Assembly: GCA_028288925.1 (NCBI GenBank)
Contig: JAQGHG010000009.1
Location: 1-33,950 of the forward strand
Reading direction: 5' to 3'
Length of the DNA stretch: 33,950 nucleotides
Origin: Patescibacteria group bacterium
GTDB lineage: Bacteria > Patescibacteriota > Saccharimonadia > UBA4664
Below the pieces are notes generated by a model. That model worked only from the letters and a program-made list of their open reading frames with translations, did not search any database and was not told the DNA's origin. The translations under genes were made by a program, and so were the position numbers. Positions 1-6,962 of the stretch are shown here, in pieces; the stretch's first letter is position 1; the number at the start of each line of letters is the position of its first letter.

Positions 1-51
1 GAGCTCTCGGCTACCAAGCCTGCTTCCAAGAAACGCAAGAAGCGGCGGTAA
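1..51 (+). CDS. 3' end of an unidentified gene, Lys/Arg-rich C-terminus
   Basis: Only the last 16 codons are in the window. They encode a very basic tail (ATKPASKKRKKRR) and end in TAA at 49-51. The stop shares its last A with the ATG of the next gene (TAATG), so the two genes are probably translationally coupled. Basic tails of this kind occur on nucleic-acid-binding proteins, but the family cannot be recognised from this fragment. Confidence 0.6.
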   Translation, partial: ELSATKPASKKRKKRR

Positions 52-848
52 TGGGCTCACGTCATCTGAATGCTTTTATTGACGGTGATGGCATAGTGAC
101 GCAATGGCCTACCAAGTCTGACGCACGGGTACAGATCTTGGCTTATTTGGCCCATAAGTTCGAGCTTACGAGAGTATATTCTGAGCCTGAAGTAAATGAA
201 GTATTGAAGCGCTGGCATACCTTTGGTGATTGGCCGCTCCTGCGGCGTGAGCTGGTGGAACACGGGTATCTGGAGCGCGATCGGGCGGGCCGGGAGTACC
301 GGGTAGGGAATTTTTTTGACCAGCTTCGGCCACGATCGTATGCAGAGGCTGTTTTGAAATGGGCCCAATCGGGTACGGCGCTGGAGATTGGTGCTTATCT
401 GGGCAATAATGCCGTGTTTTTGGCCGATCATGGGTTTAAGGTGACGGCAATTGAGCCGGAACGGAAGTGGCTAGAGGACCACCGGTCGCTGTTGCGCGGC
501 CGGGACGACATAGAGGTGGTGCAGGCAGATATGTTGTCGTACACGCCGGACCGGCAGTTTGATGTGGTGGTATGTACGATGGTCCTGCATTTTTTGGAAG
601 CCGAGGAGATCGACGACGCTCTCGCCAAGCTGCGCGCATTGGTGGCGCCTGGCGGGTGCTTGGTAGTAGCTTCGTATGTAGACGGGCAGAAGCTGCCGGA
701 AGGGTATAGGTACCAATTCCCGGCCGGAGCGCTTAGGGAGCGGTTTGAGGATTGGGACGTAATGTACTACGACGAATTGGCGCCGCACCGGCCAGCTGGC
801 GTTACGGTGTACAAAAGCGCCCGGTTGATTGCGCGGAGGCTTCTCTGA
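51..848 (+). CDS. DUF2087 domain fused to a TehB-like SAM-dependent methyltransferase
   Basis: The 265-residue protein has two parts. Residues ~1-90 resemble the DUF2087 domain (FIDGDGIVTQWP near the start, then VNEVLKRWH, then RRELVEHGYLERD), a small wHTH-like module usually found with transcription regulators. Residues ~105-235 form a class I methyltransferase. The SAM-binding motif is LEIGAYLGNNAVFLADHG, the acidic end of strand 2 is AIEPE, and the VLHFLEAEEI segment is typical of TehB-type enzymes. The substrate cannot be told from the sequence. The start ATG overlaps the stop of the preceding gene (TAATG). The fold assignments are good. The link between the two domains suggests a nucleic-acid-targeted or regulatory methyltransferase, which is inference. 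Confidence 0.8.
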   Translation: MGSRHLNAFIDGDGIVTQWPTKSDARVQILAYLAHKFELTRVYSEPEVNEVLKRWHTFGDWPLLRRELVEHGYLERDRAGREYRVGNFFDQLRPRSYAEAVLKWAQSGTALEIGAYLGNNAVFLADHGFKVTAIEPERKWLEDHRSLLRGRDDIEVVQADMLSYTPDRQFDVVVCTMVLHFLEAEEIDDALAKLRALVAPGGCLVVASYVDGQKLPEGYRYQFPAGALRERFEDWDVMYYDELAPHRPAGVTVYKSARLIARRLL

Positions 849-876
849 GGAGCGTGGAATCTAAATGTCTGATCAG

Positions 877-2097
877 CTACTCAGGTATATCGAGCTTAAT
901 GGTAGTGGTATTTAAGCCTGAGCCAACAGCGGAAGCTCTGTCTTGTTCTGCCTGGTGTGTTCGGTGCTTAGAGCTCTGAATGCGATTATCTACCCACTCT
1001 TCATTCGAATAGTTTTCGATGAGTTCCTGGGTAGCCTCGATCTGTTGGTTAATTTCCCCGGCAGCCAGCTCGCCTACTTCGCCCGATACCGTCTCTCTGC
1101 AGGACGCCTGGAACTCGATGAGGAGTGGAAGAGAAACGGCGAGCATATCTCGAGATGAGGCAAAATCTTCTTTAGTCGTAGGGAGCGAGCTGGGTATGCC
1201 TGCCTGACTGATGACGTGAGCGGCGTTCCTGAGTGAGCTTACTAAGTTCTGGTCTGCCGATAGCGTAGTATCTCGAAGGTTACTATCTATGACGCCAAAG
1301 CCTTGGTCTTTATCGTAAAATATATTCGAAGTTTTTGGGTCGAGATGTAGACCGGCATTGTTTAGTGCCTCTATAGTGCCGATTAATTCGCTTAGTTGAT
1401 CAGGCGTGATTTGTCCTAGATCGTTCGTCCCCAGGTTGCCTAGCTCGACTCCAGGCATGCGTTCGGATACTGTTACGCCGGTTTCGTACGAGGCCGCAAC
1501 CATTTGTTCGGTATGCGGGATACCGATGCACTGGATCGCAACGCGCATATATTTATCAATTGCTTGGGGGTTTAGGTTTGGTCCGCTGGGCAGTCTCACG
1601 ACATATTCCTGGTCTTGATGGGGGATGAGGAATGCTTGAGAGATTGTTCCGGACCCAATGTACCTGTCATTCAAGCGCCGGGAAGTGGGGTCGCGGAGAT
1701 CTTCGAGAAGGGGCTGCACGATGGGTTCAAAGTCTGTTTTGTAGCGCGTGAGTAATTGAGCGCGTCGTGAGATTTCTTCGCTAGCAGAGCCGCCAACTTC
1801 GCGGAGATAGTCGGCGTATTGTCCTATTGTGGCAATGGTACGGTCGGTGCCGGGGGAGATTTTTGATGGTTCTCCGTCTTGGGTGGGGTATTCATTTTCC
1901 GTTGTCATGCGGACTAGGCTAGTGGGTTGAGAATTGGCAATTGAGCTCATATTGTCAAAGACATGTTTTTCATCGGGACCGTGAGCCAATCGTTCGGCGG
2001 CAAAGGCGGCTACCTGGGCCTGTAATAGCTCCTCCGGCTTGGGGGTGGGGCTGTAATCTTCTCGTAAGGGACGATCTTCGGATGAGGGTTGTTCCAT
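877..2097 (-). CDS. kinase-fold (APH/protein-kinase-like) protein
   Basis: The protein is 406 residues from the chosen ATG. The reading frame is open further upstream, but ATGs before this one have no ribosome site. Residues ~1-130 are polar and look disordered or helical. Residues ~145-290 carry a recognisable kinase-like core: a glycine-rich loop (YIGSGTISQAF, ~147-157), a beta-3-like YVVRLP, a catalytic-loop-like HLDPKTSNIF (~251-260), and a metal-site-like GVIDSN (~268-273). The HxD...N and late D residues are all kept, so it may be active. The usual beta-3 lysine appears to be Arg, as in some aminoglycoside-phosphotransferase relatives. The last ~130 residues are helical and charged. It is transcribed divergently from murD. 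Substrate unknown; the kinase call rests on motifs only. Confidence 0.6.
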   Translation of the reverse strand: MEQPSSEDRPLREDYSPTPKPEELLQAQVAAFAAERLAHGPDEKHVFDNMSSIANSQPTSLVRMTTENEYPTQDGEPSKISPGTDRTIATIGQYADYLREVGGSASEEISRRAQLLTRYKTDFEPIVQPLLEDLRDPTSRRLNDRYIGSGTISQAFLIPHQDQEYVVRLPSGPNLNPQAIDKYMRVAIQCIGIPHTEQMVAASYETGVTVSERMPGVELGNLGTNDLGQITPDQLSELIGTIEALNNAGLHLDPKTSNIFYDKDQGFGVIDSNLRDTTLSADQNLVSSLRNAAHVISQAGIPSSLPTTKEDFASSRDMLAVSLPLLIEFQASCRETVSGEVGELAAGEINQQIEATQELIENYSNEEWVDNRIQSSKHRTHQAEQDRASAVGSGLNTTTIKLDIPE

Positions 2098-2135
2098 AGT
2101 GTAGTGATAACAAGAAGGACCCATTTTGCTATGCC

Positions 2136-2150
2136 TGATACAATAGGGCA
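2136..2150 (+). promoter_or_regulatory. extended -10 promoter for leaderless murD
   Basis: TACAAT at 2139-2144 is preceded by TGA, giving an extended -10 (TGn). It ends 6 nt before the murD ATG, so transcription should begin at or next to the start codon. No Shine-Dalgarno and no good -35 are seen. Confidence 0.6.
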
Positions 2151-3431
2151 ATGAAGATTGCGATTATTGGCTTTGGGACCGAAGGCGAGGCAGCCTACCG
2201 GTATTGGAAGGCGCAGGGCGCGGATATTGCCGTGCATGATGTGAACCCGGACACGCGATTGCCGGCGGATGTAGACGGAGTGCTGGGGCCGGATTACTTG
2301 CAAAAGCTGGATGGCTACGATCTGATCGTGCGGTCGCCGGGAACGCGCCCGGACACCATCCACGGCGACGCGCCGGTGACGTCGGTGACGAGAGAGTTTA
2401 TGAAGCAGTGCCCGGCGCCGATCATTGGCGTGACGGGTACGAAGGGCAAGGGGACAACCGCGTCTTTGGTGAGCGAGATTTTGAAGCAGGCCGGCAAGCA
2501 GGTCTGGGTGGGGGGCAACATCGGCGTGCCGCCACTGGATTTTTTGGCCCAGGTGAAGCCGGAGGATGTGGTAGTGCTGGAGCTGTCGAGCTTTCAGCTG
2601 ATGGACGTGGAGACAAGCCCGCATATCGCCGTGTGTTTGATGATCGTGCCGGAGCATATGAATTGGCACCCGAATATGGCCGAATATGTGGCGGCAAAGG
2701 GCAATTTGTTTCGTTTTCAGCAGGCGGGTGATATGGCGGTGTATCATCCGGGAAATGAATATTCGGCAAAGCTGGCGGAGCTCTCGCCGGGCAAGCGGGT
2801 GCCATATCTGAGGGCGCCTGGCGCGGAGGTGCGTGACGGCCAGATTGTAATTGATGACGAAGTTATTTGCGGTAGTGATGAAGTAGGCTTGGTGGGGCCG
2901 CACAACTTGGAGAATATCTGCGCGGCGGTAACTGCCACCTGGGAGCTAGCGGGGTGCGATCCGGAACCTGTGCGGCGGGCTGTGAAGGCGTTTAAGGGCC
3001 TGGAACACCGGCTGGAGCCGGCCGGCGAGGTGGATGGCGTGCGCTATTATGACGATTCGTTTTCTACGACACCCGAGACGGCTGTGGCGGCGATCGCGTC
3101 ATTTGCTGGGCCGAAGGTGCTGATCTTGGGCGGCTCAGACAAGCAGTCGGAGTATGGTGAGCTGGCCCGGGCGGTAGCGCGGGGCAACGTGCGGCGGGTG
3201 ATTTTGATCGGCGACATGGCGCCGCGCCTCCGGCACGACTTGGAGGCGGCTGGTTTTACCGATATTACGATGGGTCCGCGAACGATGCCAGAAATAGCGA
3301 AGATAGCCCGGGAGGCAGCCCAGAAGGGCGACGTAGTTTTGCTGTCGCCGGCGTGCGCGTCGTTTGGTCTATTTACTAATTATAAAGAGCGTGGAGATCA
3401 ATTTAAGGCAGCGGTGGCGGCTTGGTCGTAA
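2151..3431 (+). CDS. murD: UDP-N-acetylmuramoyl-L-alanine--D-glutamate ligase
   Basis: MurD adds D-glutamate to UDP-MurNAc-L-Ala in the cytoplasmic phase of peptidoglycan synthesis. The 426-residue length is normal. The N-terminal Rossmann-type domain (IGFGTEGEA) binds the uridine nucleotide. The ATP loop is GVTGTKGKGTT (P-loop residues ~96-102), where most homologues read GTNGKST/GTKGKST. Further family motifs are GGNIGVPPLD, ELSSFQL, EHMNWH, GLEHRLE, DDSFSTTPE and the C-terminal LSPACASFGLFTNYKERGDQF-type block. The start fits a leaderless mRNA. It is separated from the main dcw block by the peptidase and surface-protein genes. The M16 gene begins 12 bp downstream and is probably cotranscribed. 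Confidence 0.93.
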   Translation: MKIAIIGFGTEGEAAYRYWKAQGADIAVHDVNPDTRLPADVDGVLGPDYLQKLDGYDLIVRSPGTRPDTIHGDAPVTSVTREFMKQCPAPIIGVTGTKGKGTTASLVSEILKQAGKQVWVGGNIGVPPLDFLAQVKPEDVVVLELSSFQLMDVETSPHIAVCLMIVPEHMNWHPNMAEYVAAKGNLFRFQQAGDMAVYHPGNEYSAKLAELSPGKRVPYLRAPGAEVRDGQIVIDDEVICGSDEVGLVGPHNLENICAAVTATWELAGCDPEPVRRAVKAFKGLEHRLEPAGEVDGVRYYDDSFSTTPETAVAAIASFAGPKVLILGGSDKQSEYGELARAVARGNVRRVILIGDMAPRLRHDLEAAGFTDITMGPRTMPEIAKIAREAAQKGDVVLLSPACASFGLFTNYKERGDQFKAAVAAWS

Positions 3432-3443
3432 TAGGAGGCAAGA

Positions 3444-4727
3444 ATGAAACATAGCGTAGCCGAACATCATGTAGCGGGCGGTGCATCTGGACTGGTGGTG
3501 CACGTGCCTGGGAGCGATGTGGTGAATTTGCAGGTTCGGTTTAACTCCGGGTTTCAGTTTACCGACCGGAAGACGTATGAACTCCCCCACGTGTTGGAGC
3601 ATTTGCTGGCGACGGTGACCAAGAAACATCCGGGGCCCAATGAATTTCATATCGAGGCCCAGAAGAATGGCGCGTATGTGAACGCGCTTACGAGCACTGA
3701 TGTGAATGGCTACGTGTATGAATGCGCGGATTTTGAGCTCGACCGGATTCTGGATTTGGTGGAGGAACAAGTAACCGAGCCGTTGTTTGCCGCGGAGCCG
3801 CTCAAGGCGGAGCTGGGCAACGTGCGGGAGGAGCTGTCGCGTAATACGACTCAGCATGCTAATGTGTGCTCGATTTTGCTGGGCGAAAAGGCTTTTCCGC
3901 ATTTATTGATGGACTATGATGAGCGGATCGCTCAATTGCCGGACATCCGGCTGGCGGCGGTGCGGGAGCACTATGAGGCTACGCACACCGCGTCGAACGG
4001 GCGGTTTTTTGTGGCCGGCGATTTCGCGGATGGGGGAGTGGATGTGGTGAAGCGGCTGGACCGGATCTTCCGGCGGCTGGCGGTGGGGGAGCGGCGGGTG
4101 CGTAGCCGCGAGATTGGCCGCGGCCTACCCGAGCCGATCGTGACCGCGCGCGATATCCAACAGCTTTACTACCGCGCGATGCTGTATTTCGGCGAGCTGA
4201 CAGAGCCCGAGCGGCGCGCGATGCTGTTGCTGCGAATGGTGCTGACCGGCGGCATGGGGGCGCGGGTGTATGGCGAGGCGCGCCGGCGGGGCTTGGCCTA
4301 TGCCGTGGGCGGCGCCGGCCATACCGAGCCGGGCAACAGCTCTTTTGGGTTTGTGGGCTATGTGACGCCCGGCAACGCCCAGCCGCTGTTTGAACTGATG
4401 GCGCGGGAGTTCATGGCGGTGCGCGAAGACGGCGTCACCGAAGCCGAGCTGAACGCGGCCAAAGATTTGGTGATTGGCTCGATCAAGCGCTCTACCCAGA
4501 CGGCCAGTGATATCCTGGGCTGGTATACCGAACCCTACGATGAAGCCGGTGAGGTGCGGGACTTTGATAAGAGCCTGGAACTCTTGCGCGAAGTGCGGCC
4601 CGACGAAGTGCGGGCGATCGCCCAGAAGGCGACAATTGGCGGGCGGTCAGGTTTGAGCTTCTTGGGGGCGGTGACGCCGAAGCTGGCAGGGGAATATGAG
4701 AAGGCGCTTAAGCCGATGTGGCGGTAG
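3444..4727 (+). CDS. M16 family zinc metallopeptidase
   Basis: This 427-residue protein belongs to the pitrilysin/insulinase clan. The inverted zinc site HVLEH is at residues 49-53, and the third ligand is a Glu about 77 residues later in NVREELSRN (129-130), the expected distance. The C-terminal half has the repeat fold typical of the family (for example LVIGSIKRSTQ). A clear ribosome site (TAGGAGG) lies 7 bp before the ATG. It follows murD by 12 bp, so an operon is likely. No signal peptide is visible, so cytoplasmic or loosely membrane-associated processing of peptides is the best guess. The natural substrate is unknown. Confidence 0.85.
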   Translation: MKHSVAEHHVAGGASGLVVHVPGSDVVNLQVRFNSGFQFTDRKTYELPHVLEHLLATVTKKHPGPNEFHIEAQKNGAYVNALTSTDVNGYVYECADFELDRILDLVEEQVTEPLFAAEPLKAELGNVREELSRNTTQHANVCSILLGEKAFPHLLMDYDERIAQLPDIRLAAVREHYEATHTASNGRFFVAGDFADGGVDVVKRLDRIFRRLAVGERRVRSREIGRGLPEPIVTARDIQQLYYRAMLYFGELTEPERRAMLLLRMVLTGGMGARVYGEARRRGLAYAVGGAGHTEPGNSSFGFVGYVTPGNAQPLFELMAREFMAVREDGVTEAELNAAKDLVIGSIKRSTQTASDILGWYTEPYDEAGEVRDFDKSLELLREVRPDEVRAIAQKATIGGRSGLSFLGAVTPKLAGEYEKALKPMWR

Positions 4728-4767
4728 GCGCGGGCCCTGGCAGTTTCGGAGTGGTTCAACGAGAAGG

Positions 4768-4796
4768 TTGACTTCGTAGCGCTTTTGTGTTAGTAT
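4768..4796 (+). promoter_or_regulatory. sigma-70-type promoter for the LPxTG surface protein
   Basis: The -35 box is TTGACT (4768-4773), the spacer is 17 bp, and the -10 is TAGTAT (4791-4796) preceded by TGT, an extended -10. The predicted start near 4803 gives a 5' UTR of about 105 nt, unusually long for this window. The UTR contains a small GGATT/AATCC hairpin and ends in a strong AAGGAGA ribosome site. Confidence 0.7.
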
Positions 4797-4907
4797 TTTA
4801 CCTTAATATCCGAGGCCGGCCGTAGCAGGGGACTCGCGATCTGGTTATGCTTGCAAGGATTGCGAAATAATCCATACTATTAGTCAAGATTCGAAGGAGA
4901 TACGAGA

Positions 4908-5972
4908 ATGTCATTAATAATCCGGATGCGCAAAAGTTGGAATAAGCTAGCGGCTGTAGCTATTATGCTTGGCAGTTTGCTGACGCCCGCTTTGGCAATG
5001 GGCGCTAGCTCGCGCGATAGCGACGCCAACTCCATCATTTGGGGCGGCTGCTACACGAAGAGTGAGTGCCTCCAAAATATTAATAATGGTGATGGTCACC
5101 ACAGTTCGGCCAATCTCAAGCAGATTTATTACCACGAAGGCCGCGGTATTACTGAGGCGAACTTTAACTCTAGCTCAACGAAAGACGGCAGTGTTACTAA
5201 GGACGGCAGAGTTATTGTCGGCGGTAAGACCGTGGCGACCGGCGCGCAAAGCACTGGGCGTGACTTTATGGCTGGTTCGCACAAAGACGGCAGCGTATAT
5301 GAGCGGCCAACCTCGGTGAGCTTCCGCTCGGATTCTATCCCGGCGTTCGTGAACATGGAGGGCGGCGTGTTCCATTATGCGGTTATTAAGTCGTGTGGTA
5401 ATACGGTACGGGCGAAGGTGGTTTCTCAGCCCACCCCCAAGCCGACGCCTACTCCCAAGCCTACCCCAACCCCCACGCCGACCCCTACCCCCAAACCTAC
5501 GCCGACCCCTGGCTCCTTCAGCTGTATCGAGCTGATTCCGTCGCAGCCCGATAAGATTAACCATCCTAACAGGTTCCGTTTTACGGTATCGCCCAATGTT
5601 TCGGGCAATGTGAAGCTGACCGGCTTCCGTTTCAGCTTTAGCGACAACGCAGCGGTGAGTGACACGGCGGCGAGCCTGCCATATACCGACCGTGATGTTG
5701 CTTCTGGCAGCTTGACGGTGCACGGTCAGGTCAAGACGACCGCCGGCGTCACGGCTATCAGCGATGCTTGTAGTGCTACCGTGAACGTTAACCAGCCGAG
5801 TCCTACGCCGACGCCGGCTTCTACCGGCCACGTGCTGGGCGTGAGCCTGCCGGCGACGGGTCCCGAAGCGGCTTTGGGCGGCATTGCCGGCCTGTCGGCC
5901 ATCGGTGTGGCTTCGCGCTACTACCTGCGGTCGCGCAAGTCGCTGCTGGACGCTCTGCGGCGCAAGCGCTAG
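4908..5972 (+). CDS. secreted cell-wall-anchored protein with Pro-Thr stalk and LPATG sortase signal
   Basis: This 354-residue protein has a signal peptide (basic start, hydrophobic residues ~14-28, ALA cleavage site near 30). A Cys-containing domain (C48, C54, C163) is followed by a Pro-Thr/Pro-Lys stalk at residues 175-201. A second, Ig-like or beta-rich domain covers ~205-295. A short second PTP spacer leads to LPATG at 314-318, a hydrophobic stretch and an RRKR tail. This is the full layout of a sortase substrate attached to peptidoglycan. No sortase gene is in the window. It has its own promoter and terminator and is a single-gene unit. A role in surface contact is inference; the domains themselves are not recognised. 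Confidence 0.82.
   Translation: MSLIIRMRKSWNKLAAVAIMLGSLLTPALAMGASSRDSDANSIIWGGCYTKSECLQNINNGDGHHSSANLKQIYYHEGRGITEANFNSSSTKDGSVTKDGRVIVGGKTVATGAQSTGRDFMAGSHKDGSVYERPTSVSFRSDSIPAFVNMEGGVFHYAVIKSCGNTVRAKVVSQPTPKPTPTPKPTPTPTPTPTPKPTPTPGSFSCIELIPSQPDKINHPNRFRFTVSPNVSGNVKLTGFRFSFSDNAAVSDTAASLPYTDRDVASGSLTVHGQVKTTAGVTAISDACSATVNVNQPSPTPTPASTGHVLGVSLPATGPEAALGGIAGLSAIGVASRYYLRSRKSLLDALRRKR
5430..5510 (+). repeat. C-rich PTP/PKP coding repeat
   Basis: Degenerate repeats of CCNACNCCNAAG/ACN encode the Pro-Thr-Pro-Lys stalk of the surface protein. Length variation between strains would be expected here because the tract is low-complexity. Confidence 0.8.
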
Positions 5973-5983
5973 AGAGCCCGCGG

Positions 5984-5999
5984 CGGGGCTTCGGCCCCG
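5984..5999 (+). other. UUCG tetraloop hairpin after the surface-protein gene
   Basis: CGGGGC-TTCG-GCCCCG is a perfect 6-bp stem with a UUCG loop, 11 bp after the stop codon. No T-run follows. It is probably a 3' end stabiliser or a weak first terminator ahead of the one at 6045. Confidence 0.5.
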
Positions 6000-6044
6000 T
6001 AACGTAATTGGCGCCTGTCGCAATTTATTGTGAGAGCAACAGAG

Positions 6045-6070
6045 AGATCCTCCTTCGTGGGGGTCTTTTT
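6045..6070 (+). terminator. Rho-independent terminator
   Basis: The stem AGATCCTC / GGGGGTCT (two G-U pairs) closes a short loop and is followed directly by TTTTTGTTT. It ends the surface-protein transcript and isolates the mraZ regulatory region. Confidence 0.7.
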
Positions 6071-6077
6071 GTTTCTT

Positions 6078-6217
6078 ATGGGGGTCTACCTTTTTCGAAC
6101 TAGCTGCGGAAGTATGTTCCCGCCTGGCTCACGAACGCTATCCCCCTGCTAATTTCTGCGCGTGACAGGACCGGCGCTCGCTAAGGCGGGAATATGCTTC
6201 CTTCGCTCTACCCGCAT
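6078..6217 (+). ncRNA. structured element A (dcw-associated), upstream of mraZ promoter
   Basis: The 140-nt element folds as nested stems. An outer pairing joins 6078-6085 with 6210-6217 (one mismatch). AGC (6102-6104) pairs with GCT (6205-6207), followed by a 3x3 internal loop. A 17-bp stem joins 6108-6124 with 6185-6201; its only imperfections are G-U pairs. The 60-nt apical part contains CGAACGCTATCC (6132-6143) and ACCGGC (6170-6175). Both are identical in a second copy at 10297-10423, where the upper stem has different bases but still pairs. It lies between a terminator and the mraZ promoter. It could be an independent RNA, a DNA hairpin or a dispersed repeat. The strand of any RNA is not certain. 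Confidence 0.5.
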
Positions 6218-6255
6218 GGGTAAAACACGCCTAGAAACTGTGGATAATAAAACAC

Positions 6256-6285
6256 TAGACAGTGGGTAAGTGTGGGTATTATACT
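6256..6285 (+). promoter_or_regulatory. mraZ operon promoter
   Basis: The -35 box is TAGACA (6256-6261), the spacer is 18 bp, and the -10 is TATACT (6280-6285). The predicted start is near 6292. Two GTGGG boxes lie inside the spacer and two lie just downstream of the start, so MraZ binding would cover the promoter. Confidence 0.6.
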
Positions 6286-6307
6286 GGCTTCAGTGGGTTG
6301 CAGTGGG
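6262..6307 (+). promoter_or_regulatory. MraZ operator: four GTGGG repeats
   Basis: GTGGG(T) occurs at 6262, 6272, 6293 and 6303. Each pair has a 10-bp period and the two pairs are 21 bp apart, so the repeats face the same side of the helix. MraZ in other bacteria binds direct TGGGN repeats separated by 5 nt upstream of its own gene, and this site matches that rule. A degenerate fifth box (GTGGA) is at 6240. Autoregulation of the dcw operon is therefore likely. Confidence 0.85.
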
Positions 6308-6334
6308 TAGCAAACCACAGTAGAGATTACAAAT

Positions 6335-6691
6335 ATGGACTTCTTTGAACGAAAACTTGACGATAAGAACCGGCTTACGATTCCCGCGGAGCTGCGTCAC
6401 GAATTCGAGGGAGGCCAGGTAATCATTACTCGAGGTTTTGCTAACTACCTGCACTTGTACACTGACAAAGTTTGGAACGAAGAGATGGAACCGGCACTCA
6501 AGGGTGATATACTTGACGAGCGCACGGCCGACCTCAACGTTCAATTCCGAATGGGTAAATCGGCCAGTGCAATGGATGCCAAGCAAGGCCGGATTACCAT
6601 AGAACAGCATCTCCTCGATTACGCTGGTATTGGCAAAGAGGTGGTGGCCGTGAGAGCCGGGAACTACTGGCGCCTGACGGCAAAATCTTAA
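6335..6691 (+). CDS. mraZ: transcriptional regulator MraZ
   Basis: MraZ is the ring-forming regulator at the head of dcw operons. The protein has two SpoVT/AbrB-like half-domains. Each carries the DxxxR-type DNA-binding signature: DDKNRLTIPAELR near residue 10 and DAKQGRITIEQ near residue 80. At 118 residues it is shorter than the usual ~140-150, mostly through loss of the C-terminal tail. The start ATG follows the four-box operator. There is no convincing ribosome site, so initiation may be SD-independent. Confidence 0.92.
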   Translation: MDFFERKLDDKNRLTIPAELRHEFEGGQVIITRGFANYLHLYTDKVWNEEMEPALKGDILDERTADLNVQFRMGKSASAMDAKQGRITIEQHLLDYAGIGKEVVAVRAGNYWRLTAKS

Positions 6692-6962
6692 CTTAGTTTT
6701 CATTCCAAAACGAAAAGCACTTTCAAAACCAAAAACAAACATTTTAAAGGCAACTATTTGGCAGTCAGCGAAACGGCCCATAGGCTACCGTTAACAGCCT
6801 CGAACCTAAATCTCGTAAAACTCCACCTCACAACACTCTTTTTAGGAATTATCAACTCGATAATTCCTTACCACACAAAACTCCATTTTTCGCCCTGAAC
6901 CGGCGAAACAAAAACAAAAATGTGCAAACAAAAAGCTGGCTGCTGAATAGGTGACCTTGAAA
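6692..6962 (+). other. 271-bp mraZ-rsmH spacer, A/C-rich, with palindrome
   Basis: No gene of normal length is present. The coding strand is strikingly poor in G, with stretches such as AAACAAAAACAAAAATG. A perfect 10-bp inverted repeat lies at 6844-6853/6859-6868 (AGGAATTATC-AACTC-GATAATTCCT) without a T-run, so it looks like an operator or RNA hairpin rather than a terminator. An 8-codon ORF (6920-6946, ending TGCTGA) sits 16 bp before rsmH; its significance is unknown. Confidence 0.55.

Noticed and set aside
5175-6023. Long antisense frames opposite GC-rich genes, for example opposite the surface protein
   Set aside because: Shadow frames of strongly coding DNA with no ribosome site or family motifs.
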